The position numbers and the translations under genes were made by a program. 64,000 nt of DNA, taken from contig CATOSB010000004.1 in assembly GCA_951812305.1 (NCBI GenBank), forward strand, positions 868,001 to 932,000. Direction: 5' to 3'. The notes under the pieces are model-generated. The model did no database searches and had not been told where the DNA came from. It saw nothing but the letters and a program-made list of their open reading frames with translations. Of the stretch, positions 55,385 to 64,000 are shown piece after piece. Source of the stretch: an uncultured Paracoccaceae bacterium. GTDB taxonomy: Bacteria > Pseudomonadota > Alphaproteobacteria > Rhodobacterales > Rhodobacteraceae. The stretch's first letter is position 1, and each line of letters opens with the position of its first letter.

Positions 55385-57157
55385 TATTATCCGCCGAGAT
55401 CCCGCAGCCCTCATCCTTGACCCTGACAACAACATATTCGCCAACCGGCACTTCCGCGCGGTCGCGGCAGAGCGGCTCGGTAAGTCGCACGGTGCTGGTC
55501 ACCACCTCGATGCGTCCTCCCGAAGGCATGGCATCACGCGCATTGACCACCAGGTTCATCAAAACCTGTTCCAACTGCCGTTTGTCGGCCCGTATGCTTG
55601 GCAGATCGGCACCGTGACTCCAGCGGATGTCGATCTTTTCGCCGACCAATCGGTTCAGCAGATGGGTCAGGTCCCCCAGCGTGTCGCGCAGATCGATCAG
55701 CTCAGGCTGCATGTTCTGTTTGCGCGAAAACGCCAGCAATTGCCCGACCAGGCTTGCCGCGCGGTTGGCGTTCTGACTGATCTACATCAGGTCGCCATAG
55801 TTCGGATCGCCCGGCTCATGACGCAGCATCAAAAGATCGCAATGGCCTGAAATGGCCGTCAGCAGATTGTTGAAATCATGCGCAACACCGCCCGCCAATT
55901 GTCCGATTGCCTGCATTTTCTGGCTTTGAACGAATTGCGCCTCAAGCGTTTTCAATTCAGTCGCATCAATCAGAACGGCAATAACGCATACTTCGCCCTC
56001 ATGAATGACCCGGTCCAGCGCAACCTGCAGAAACACATCCTGTTCGGGCCTTGTCGCGCGAACGATTTCTGTGCGCCCCGTGTTGCGCCCGTTTGAGACG
56101 TCCAGAATCCATTCGTTGATCGGTCGACCCAAACCTTCGACCACTTCCGCAAAATCGGTCTCAGCCTCATCCAGTCCCAAAAGCGCCCGGGCCCGTATAT
56201 TGGCCATCTTGATTCTGCCATCCAATGATATCCGCAAAAGCGGTACCGAAAGCGAATCCGCGCTCGACGTTTCATGCCCCGGGACCGGATCGGGACAAAT
56301 CGCAATCTGCGTCTGGCCGTCGGGAAGATCGAACGTAACCGGGTTAACTTCTTTTCGCCCGTCCGCCGTGTCCATGACCACACGCGATCCGGGATCTATC
56401 GGCCATTTCGCAAAAACTCTGTCCAATGATCGGGGGCGTCCGCCCAGCAAAGCCTCCATCTCCGGCGTCATCGCCGTGATGACGTTGGATCGATTGACCT
56501 GCATGACCGGTAAAGCCGGTCTAATTTCGGGATTTTGATCGCCTGTTTTTGGTTCCAGCCGCCAAAGATACCCAATATCCCGCAACCGGTTCACCGACAT
56601 CCGAAGAACACCGCGCCCGGTCGCGACATCTTCATAGGTGTTTTCGCAATGCGCGACTTTTTCCTTCAGACGCGCAACCACGCTTTTCGGGGCAGAAAGC
56701 TGATCCCCGATCGCAGTCGAAAGAAACTCGCCCTGATCGCCGAAAACCATTTCTGCCGCTTCATTGCGAAATACGATTTGGCCTTCGGAATCGGTACCAA
56801 AACAGGGAATGCTGTCATTCTTGGCGGCCAACTCAAAATCTCTCCACGTTTCGCGGTGAAGAGTGGCTTTGCGGATTTTCAATACCTTTACCAAAGCGAC
56901 CGCGGAAATCAGTGTCAGACCGACACCAAGTGCCAAAAGCGCCAAAAACCTATCTGACAGCAAAAAGGCCAGCGCAACGCAAAGAATTGCGGGCGCGAGA
57001 ACATGAACGGCGCCGGAAAAACCATGAACTGAAAAGCGCGATATCCGACCAGCCGACGATTCAGACATGTCCGACACAATACGCTCCCATTTCTTCCGGG
57101 GGAGACTGCATTGGAAATAGTTAACCGGTGGTTAAGCTTTTGGTTGATAGGCGGTTT

Positions 57158-58324
57158 TCAGCGCGTGCGGCGAAAGATCGCCAGAAAGAAACCGTCACCA
57201 TGCCGCAACGGGTCAAACCGATACGTGTTCACGACTGCCCAATCCCGCTGAGCCGCAACAAATCTATCAGTGACATCTTCATTTTCGGTGCGAAAGAACG
57301 AACAGGTCGCATAGGCGAGAACCCCATTTTCCGCGACATAATTTGACGCCTTGTTCAGAATTTCGAGTTGCGTTTGCGTCAGTGACTTCAATCGGTCGGG
57401 CGTCAGTCGCCATTTCCCCTCGGCGGAGCGCCGCCAGGCGCCGCTTCCCGAACATGGTGCGTCGCACAAGACCAGATCAAATGGTGGCTCACTTCCTAGG
57501 TCCTGCGTTGAAACTTGCTGAATATTGGCCCCCGCCCGTTTGGCCCGCTCTGGCAGATCGGCCATTCGGGCAGGATTGATGTCATGTGCAACCACATGGG
57601 CCATGCCCCGAGCCGCCAGTGCCAGCGATTTACCCCCGCCGCCTGCACAAAAATCCAGCACACGTGTCGTGTCAGGCAAATGCCCCACAACGGCTTGCGA
57701 AGAAACGTCCTGCAATTCCACCAAGCCACTCTTGTAAGCTGCCGAAAGATGAACCCGGTGAGCGTTTCCAACGACCTCCAATGCCGTATCGGCCGCAGGA
57801 TGGCGGATGGTCTCGGTGCCGTCTTCCCTTAGCGCACTTGCGGCCTTCGCCACATCCGTCACCGCACTATTAACCCGCAGGTAAATCGGCGCACGCTGGT
57901 TCATCGCCTCGAGAATGGGCTCAAAATCCGACGCAAGACTTTCGCGATATTCCGGCTCGAGCCAATCGGGAATGTTCAGCCTTACCGCGTCGGGTGCATC
58001 TCGAAGGCTGGTGTCAGGAACTTCACCGGGGCCGAGAACTGGCGGCGCGTGGCCTTCACCGGTGAAAAAGGATTCTGGCGCCTCGCCACGATTGCGAAGC
58101 GCGCCAATCATCAATCCCCGCCCGGTCTCTGCGCCGCCCAACAAGGCATAGCTGCGTTTCTGGCGAATGGCGTCAAAGACAAGATCCCGTATCGCACGAC
58201 GGTCACCCGACCCGGCAAATCGATTCCTGCGCGCCCATGTCGTGAGAGTTTTTTCCGCTGCTTCGCCACCCAGAACGGTATCCAGAATTTCAATCGCTGC
58301 CGCGACCCGCGCCGCCGGTGTCAT
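57158..58324 (-). CDS. rsmB: 16S rRNA (cytosine-C5) methyltransferase, RsmB/Sun family
   Basis: 388 residues. The C-terminal half has the RsmB marks: VLDFCAGGGGKSLALAARG (SAM loop), AHDINPARM, DLVLCDAPCSGSGAWRR (first catalytic Cys motif) and LAYATCSFFRTENED (second Cys). The N-terminal NusB-like part is short and diverged. It would methylate C967 of 16S rRNA or a related site. Ten bases after guaB on the same strand, so co-transcribed with it. Confidence 0.87.
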   Translation of the reverse strand: MTPAARVAAAIEILDTVLGGEAAEKTLTTWARRNRFAGSGDRRAIRDLVFDAIRQKRSYALLGGAETGRGLMIGALRNRGEAPESFFTGEGHAPPVLGPGEVPDTSLRDAPDAVRLNIPDWLEPEYRESLASDFEPILEAMNQRAPIYLRVNSAVTDVAKAASALREDGTETIRHPAADTALEVVGNAHRVHLSAAYKSGLVELQDVSSQAVVGHLPDTTRVLDFCAGGGGKSLALAARGMAHVVAHDINPARMADLPERAKRAGANIQQVSTQDLGSEPPFDLVLCDAPCSGSGAWRRSAEGKWRLTPDRLKSLTQTQLEILNKASNYVAENGVLAYATCSFFRTENEDVTDRFVAAQRDWAVVNTYRFDPLRHGDGFFLAIFRRTR

Positions 58325-58333
58325 CGCAATTCC

Positions 58334-59818
<1,485 letters not shown>

Positions 59819-59853
59819 CTATTTCACGGGGTGGAAAGAAAGGAAAGAGGGTT

Positions 59854-60806
59854 TCACGCTTTTGCCGCGCCGGTGGTTGCGGCAAGGCGTCCGTCCAGCC
59901 ACATCCGCCAGACCCGCGCCGCAATCCAAAGCGTGATCAACGTGCCGATGATCAAAACACCGGCGCCGACGTAACGAAGCATTCCCATGAATGGCGCAAG
60001 CGACAGAAGCGCGCCACCAAAGGCCACAATGGGAAAGGTGAACGCCCCCCACATGGGCGAAAACCCTGCCCGGTCAGCCACCGGACATTTGCCAAAAGCA
60101 AAATTGCCGTCAGTGTCGCCAGCCCAAGGAATGCAAATGCCAATCCCGCCAGCCCCAGATCAGCCGCCAGCGTCGTGAACAGGCTGATCGGGGCAAGGTG
60201 GATGACCTGCAACGGGCGCTGCGGTGCCGGTATTTCCGTTTCCACCACCCGGTTTAGCGTAATCGTGTATATCGCAATCGCGATGATGATGGTTGCCAGG
60301 AATACTGCCAGGCCAAGGCTTGAATACCCGACCGGGAATGCGGCGAACGGAATGGCGATGAAGCCCACAAAAGTAAGATGCCATGCGGGTGTTGCCAACC
60401 TTTCAGGGGCCGACATCTTCGCCAGAACCCGAACGACCAGAAACAACAACGCCAGATGGCTGACAATCCCTATCCATAGCGCTGCCTTGGTCACGAATTC
60501 CGACACCGGAAAGACATGTGCGCCCCAAAGGATGAAACCCAGCGACGCCGCGGCGAGCCCAAGTCGCCCCGGCAACTTCTGTAATTCCTCCACAACAACG
60601 CCTGGCCGTGCCACCAGCTTCGCCACGTAAGCGCCTAGCAACAGGGTAAAAAATGCCGCAACTATCACGGAAATCGCGACCGACATCCCATGTCCGGCGT
60701 CAAGCACGTCGCTGAAACGTTTCCAGCCAAGTGCGACGCCGATAAACCCGAGCATCGGGGCAAAAACTGCCGGGGGCATCTGCCGCCACATCCGTTCTAT
60801 GGACAT
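59854..60806 (-). pseudogene. TDT-family (TehA/SLAC1-like) transporter, frameshifted
   Basis: About ten hydrophobic helices across the rebuilt protein. The first frame runs from MSIERMWRQMPPAVFAPMLGFIGVALGW to NVRWLTGQGF and then enters a non-homologous tail; the family continuation GFSPMWGAFTFPIVAFGGAL is in another frame, 59854-60081. One missing base near 60075 (an extra C in the ACCGGG run would restore LTRAGFSPMWG) explains it. The family exports dicarboxylates, sulfite or anions. A sequencing error is possible, since the rest is undamaged. Confidence 0.8.
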
Positions 60807-60939
60807 CAAGACCACTCAACCTGTTGATTGATTTGCCGTAAAGTGCCCTAAATCTTGATGACTTGGCAAGGAAAAGCGCAAATCCGCCCTTGTCCATCCA
60901 CGCGTCATTTCGCAATCATCCATTGAAAGGAGTATCGCA

Positions 60940-61893
60940 ATGGCAGGACACGGCTATGAAAGCGGGCGGCTGAACCTGCCCTTCGTTGGAATCTCAACGT
61001 TCGGCAAACGGCACTATGTCGAGGACTGGAGCGCGATTGACGCGGATGTCGCGATCCTTGGCGCGCCTTTTGATTTTGGTACGCAATGGCGCCCCGGTGC
61101 CCGGTTCGGCCCCCGTGCCGTGCGTGAGGCCTCGACGTTGTTTTCCTTCGGCCATGCCGGTGCATATGACCATGAAGACGATGCCATTTACCTTGGCAGC
61201 GATGTGCGCATTGTCGATATCGGCGATGCGGATATCGTGCATACGGACACAACCCAAAGCCACGCGAACATTAAGAGCGGCGTGCAAGATATTCTGAAAG
61301 CTGGCGCTTTGCCTGTCGTGATCGGCGGCGATCATTCCATCAACATCCCTTGCATCGACGCGTTCGATAATCAGAGCGACATCCACATCCTGCAAATCGA
61401 CGCCCACCTCGATTTCGTTGATGAACGCCATGGCGTGCGCTTTGGCCACGGCAACCCGATGCGCCGTGCCGCCGAAAAACCCTATGTCACCGGTCTGACT
61501 CAACTGGGAATCCGCAACGTCTCTTCCACTGCCAAGGAAGGTTATGAAGATGCCCGAAACATGGGCTCTACAATTCTCAGCGTTCGGCAGGTCCGCGCTG
61601 CTGGTATCAATAAAGCGCTCGCCTCAATTCCCGCAGGCGCGAAGGTTTATGTCACCATCGACATAGACGCGTTCTGCCCTTCTATTGCGCCGGGCACCGG
61701 CACGCCCAGCCACGGTGGGTTTCTTTACTATGAAGTCCTCGAGATCCTTCAATCCGTCGCCAAAACAAACAAGGTCGTCGGGATAGATCTGGTCGAGGTT
61801 GCGCCAGATTACGACCCAACCGGATCAACCGCGATTCTGGCGGCGCAAATCTTGTTGAATTTCCTCGGCTTCATCTTTCATTTTCGCGCCTGA
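60940..61893 (+). CDS. speB: agmatinase/arginase-family ureohydrolase
   Basis: 317 residues with AAGGAG before the ATG. Binuclear Mn ligands: His132 (GGDHSI), Asp154, His156 and Asp158 (QIDAHLDF), Asp241 and Asp243 (DIDAFCPS). The length and the N-terminal GAPFDFGTQWRPGARFGPRAVREAS suit agmatinase, which splits agmatine to putrescine and urea. Other ureohydrolases (guanidinobutyrase, guanidine hydrolase) share all these residues, so the substrate is uncertain. Monocistronic. Confidence 0.8.
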   Translation: MAGHGYESGRLNLPFVGISTFGKRHYVEDWSAIDADVAILGAPFDFGTQWRPGARFGPRAVREASTLFSFGHAGAYDHEDDAIYLGSDVRIVDIGDADIVHTDTTQSHANIKSGVQDILKAGALPVVIGGDHSINIPCIDAFDNQSDIHILQIDAHLDFVDERHGVRFGHGNPMRRAAEKPYVTGLTQLGIRNVSSTAKEGYEDARNMGSTILSVRQVRAAGINKALASIPAGAKVYVTIDIDAFCPSIAPGTGTPSHGGFLYYEVLEILQSVAKTNKVVGIDLVEVAPDYDPTGSTAILAAQILLNFLGFIFHFRA

Positions 61894-61965
61894 AGCGACT
61901 GAATTTCTTTCAGAATTCTCCAATACCTGCTACTAAACGATCAATATTCACGAAGAGGTCGCAGA

Positions 61966-62829
61966 ATGCTTCGCGCCACATTGTTTCTGGCTTTGATGTC
62001 GTCGCCCGCACTTGCCGACGGGCTGTTTGATCGCTTCTCCGCCAACGGGACATTCCATCTCGGCTATTCCAACCGAACGGCGGGTGCAGATGCATTTCTC
62101 GTTGGCGATGGCACGGCACGCCTGTCCTTCGGCCGCTTTGGGTTTGAGCTTGGCGTTTATGGCCGCGCCGATGCGCTGGACACACCGCACGAAACCTACG
62201 GTGCGGCCACGCTCGACATCGGCACAAACGGACGCATTGCTGTCGGTGTACCTCGCTCCGCTTACGACCAGTTCGCGGTATCCGCGCCTGAGAGCAGTTT
62301 TCCGTCGCTCGCTATCGACCGCACGGCTTCGACGCGCAGCGCAGCGACTTTCGGCGCAATGTTCGGTGGCTGGCTGCCCTATGGCGCCCTGTTTTCATTC
62401 GACGACGGCGACATGCGGTTTGCAATTTCGGCACATCATTCGGAACTTCCCGGCGACACGGTCATCGGCGCCGGCGCGGCCCGCGGAATCGGCGGCATTC
62501 ACCTGTCCGCCGCTCTAGAGGCGACCTCAGGCGACGTTAGCGCCAAAGCGCAAATCATGGGGCCGATCGGCCCGGCCACCGCGGGGTTGGCATATTATGC
62601 ACCGTCCATCGCTGGTGCTCCGGATATGGTCGAGGTTTTTGGCAGCTACGATGTAACTGAACAACTCGCCGTCACCGCCATCGCGCAAGTGCCCACGAAT
62701 GGCGGTAACGCAACGGCGGGTGTTTCCGAAAAATACGATTTCTCGGACAATGTTGGCGTCTCTCTCGGCGTTGCGAGCGACGCGGGCGCGAATACTGTTG
62801 TCAGCGGATTCCTGACATTCGCATTCTAG
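61966..62829 (+). CDS. outer-membrane porin-like beta-barrel protein
   Basis: 287 residues. Signal peptide (residues 1-17, SSPALA-DG), then alternating beta-strand pattern (GTFHLGYSNRTAG, ARLSFGRFGFELGVYGRAD, GRIAVGVPRSAYDQF) and a C-terminal phenylalanine (FLTFAF) as needed for BAM-dependent insertion. It resembles short rhodobacterial porins. Its 3' end overlaps the convergent nagZ gene by four bases. The transported solute is unknown. Confidence 0.8.
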   Translation: MLRATLFLALMSSPALADGLFDRFSANGTFHLGYSNRTAGADAFLVGDGTARLSFGRFGFELGVYGRADALDTPHETYGAATLDIGTNGRIAVGVPRSAYDQFAVSAPESSFPSLAIDRTASTRSAATFGAMFGGWLPYGALFSFDDGDMRFAISAHHSELPGDTVIGAGAARGIGGIHLSAALEATSGDVSAKAQIMGPIGPATAGLAYYAPSIAGAPDMVEVFGSYDVTEQLAVTAIAQVPTNGGNATAGVSEKYDFSDNVGVSLGVASDAGANTVVSGFLTFAF

Positions 62830-63830
62830 GCTGGTTCGCCGGTCAACGCCCTGAACTCTTCCAGCAATTGCTCGCCTTCAGTCTTCTCGGCAGGCGCCCT
62901 TTGCGCCAACGCGGCTTCGCCACGCGCCATTCCTTCTGCCGACAATGCGCCTGCGGCTGCAGTAATTTCCTCCATCTCCGCCAGGTCGCCATTGCAATGC
63001 AGGACCACGTCGCAACCCGCCGCGATCGACCGTACTGCCCGCTCTGTCAACGATCCATCCAATGCTTCCATGGAAATGTCGTCGGTCATCAACAATCCAC
63101 CAAACCCGAGTTCTTCCCGGATCAGTTGAACTATGCGCGGCGATTGCGTGGCCGGGTTTGCATTATCAAAGGCGGAAAAGACGATATGCGCCGTCATCCC
63201 CAGTTTGAGATCGCTTAAAGCGTTGAAAGGTGCGAAATCCCGTGCGCGCAGGGTGTCTGCATCATCATCCACTTGCGGCAATTGCAGATGGCTGTCGACG
63301 AACGCGCGCCCGTGACCCGGAATATGTTTCAAAACCGGCAGCACACCTGCTGACAGCAATCCGTTTGCCACCGCCCTGCTAACTTCGCCGACGGTTTGGG
63401 TGTCCATCCCGTAGCAGCGGTTTTTCAACACCGAATGCGTGCAATGTTCCGCGATATCCGCCATCGGCGCACAATTCACGTCGATCCCGACGGCGCGCAG
63501 TTCCGCACCGATGATGCGATAGCGCAATTCCATTATCCGTGCTGCGTCGCCACCGGCCAGTTTCACCTGATCCAGCGGAGGCACCCATTGATGCCAGTGG
63601 GGCGGCCCCATGCGTTGTACCCGCCCGCCTTCCTGATCGATCAGAATCGGCGCGTTCCATCCAACAGCGTCGCGCAACCCGTCCGTCAGCCGCCGGACCT
63701 GATCGGGCGTCTCAAGGTTGCGGGCAAATAGAATGAACCCCCAAGGATTCGCCTGCTGGTAAAAAATACGCTCATCTGCTCGCAACCGCGGACCAAGACA
63801 GCCAAGAATGGCAGCGGAATGCTGGCTCAT
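62826..63830 (-). CDS. nagZ: beta-N-acetylhexosaminidase NagZ
   Basis: 334 residues from ATG 63830 ([16 protein letters not shown]). GH3 fold with IDQEGGRVQRM, the signature KHIPGHGRAFVDSH (substrate-binding Lys-His and the loop acid/base) and the nucleophile Asp in LLMTDDISMEAL. It removes GlcNAc from anhydro-muropeptides in wall recycling in the cytoplasm. The start shares one base with the stop of the SPOR-domain gene (TGATG), so they are coupled. Confidence 0.93.
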   Translation of the reverse strand: MSQHSAAILGCLGPRLRADERIFYQQANPWGFILFARNLETPDQVRRLTDGLRDAVGWNAPILIDQEGGRVQRMGPPHWHQWVPPLDQVKLAGGDAARIMELRYRIIGAELRAVGIDVNCAPMADIAEHCTHSVLKNRCYGMDTQTVGEVSRAVANGLLSAGVLPVLKHIPGHGRAFVDSHLQLPQVDDDADTLRARDFAPFNALSDLKLGMTAHIVFSAFDNANPATQSPRIVQLIREELGFGGLLMTDDISMEALDGSLTERAVRSIAAGCDVVLHCNGDLAEMEEITAAAGALSAEGMARGEAALAQRAPAEKTEGEQLLEEFRALTGEPA

Positions 63831-64000
63831 CAGCGAACGACGACGGGAATACAAGCCTGCCGCTCGGCAACCAATGCCGAACAGAACCGCCGTGCATCGC
63901 TTAAATCAGCAAAGCCCATCGCGCGCAGTCGATAGAACGTCTTGCCGCCCGATACCGCCTCTTGCACGACCTGCGATTTGCCGACCAGAAAATCGGTGAA
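63830..64000 (-). CDS. SPOR-domain protein, C-terminal part (cut by window edge)
   Basis: The last 56 residues are visible: [30 protein letters not shown] is followed by [24 protein letters not shown]. This is the SPOR peptidoglycan-binding repeat that brings proteins to the division septum, including its two cysteines. The 5' end lies outside the window. Coupled to nagZ. Confidence 0.8.
   Translation of the reverse strand, partial: FTDFLVGKSQVVQEAVSGGKTFYRLRAMGFADLSDARRFCSALVAERQACIPVVVR

Larger units (their letters stand above)
53620..57077 (-). pseudogene. cckA: cell-cycle hybrid histidine kinase CckA, with in-frame TAG and IS630 insertion
   Basis: Rebuilt length about 763 residues: two membrane segments (about 20-65), PAS-like domains (about 75-180 and 285-380), HisKA with phospho-acceptor His about 400 ([11 protein letters not shown]), HATPase (LMNLVVNARDAM, DEGCGIS, GTGLGLSMAYGIVKQSGG) and a receiver (VEDE, phospho-Asp in TDVVMPG, Lys in LPKPF). 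GTG 57077 is the start. Codon 432 is TAG (55782-55784) where GDLM-Q-ISQNAN is expected, and an IS630 splits the ATPase domain at ADNKLPKIFEPFYSTK. CckA feeds ChpT and CtrA; the kinase must be inactive here. Confidence 0.9.

Overview
The window looks like the chromosome of an alphaproteobacterium of the order Rhodobacterales (Roseobacter/Rhodobacteraceae type). The evidence is the gene set and order (xerD behind a secreted hypothetical protein, an IalB-family protein, an lpxD-ACP-ketosynthase cluster, an iscR-nifS-suf operon, cckA, a DUF2330 protein, an arginase-family enzyme), an IscR without the usual cysteine ligands, and a GTTC-N7-GTTC SOS box upstream of recA. This placement is inferred from protein families and not from any search.

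Layout. 1-14.8 kb is ordinary core genome: a small membrane protein, a secreted hypothetical protein and xerD on the + strand; a divergent metallophosphoesterase-fold protein and CorC-type transporter; a DUF2330 protein; a HerA-like ATPase; an IalB protein; HU; then a minus-strand envelope cluster (L,D-transpeptidase, LpxD, a dedicated ACP and a ketosynthase) facing a Tat-exported DUF882 peptidase.

14.8-32.9 kb is an insertion-sequence graveyard. By removing elements at their target duplications I can rebuild a former minus-strand operon of three genes: a 1,216-residue RTX/cadherin-like surface protein, a DxD-type sugar transferase (360 aa) and a phytanoyl-CoA-dioxygenase-like enzyme (247 aa). 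All three are hit. The dioxygenase holds an IS66-family copy that itself contains a second copy of the same element. The glycosyltransferase holds a third IS66 copy and an IS630 element; that IS630 contains an ISAzo13-family element, which in turn contains a tandem dimer of an IS4-family element. The RTX gene carries an IS630 element at its last codons, giving an in-frame 1,597-codon chimera. A fourth IS66 copy lies just upstream. An additional IS630 copy (54.2-55.4 kb) interrupts cckA, which also has an in-frame TAG. Ten IS copies of four families are present in total.

33-43.6 kb is tRNA-Arg(CCG) and a long minus-strand operon: iscR, nifS-like desulfurase, sufB, a run of seven small membrane, hypothetical and methyltransferase-like genes, sufC, sufD, two Yip1-family membrane proteins and sufS. 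Its promoter has a -10 element inside a perfect TTTAGAA-N3-TTCTAAA palindrome, so iron control is likely. 43.7-49.5 kb holds an alpha/beta hydrolase, icd, a YbdK-type carboxylate-amine ligase, typA and a DUF1330 protein. 49.5-64 kb holds alaS, recA, the broken cckA, rsmB, guaB, a frameshifted TDT-family transporter, an agmatinase-like enzyme, a porin-like protein, nagZ and the end of a SPOR-domain gene.

Intergenic DNA also holds an inverted pair of about 230-bp repeat elements (6.3 and 49.0 kb), a long palindromic element after icd, and a candidate anti-Shine-Dalgarno small RNA with its own terminator near 8.2 kb.
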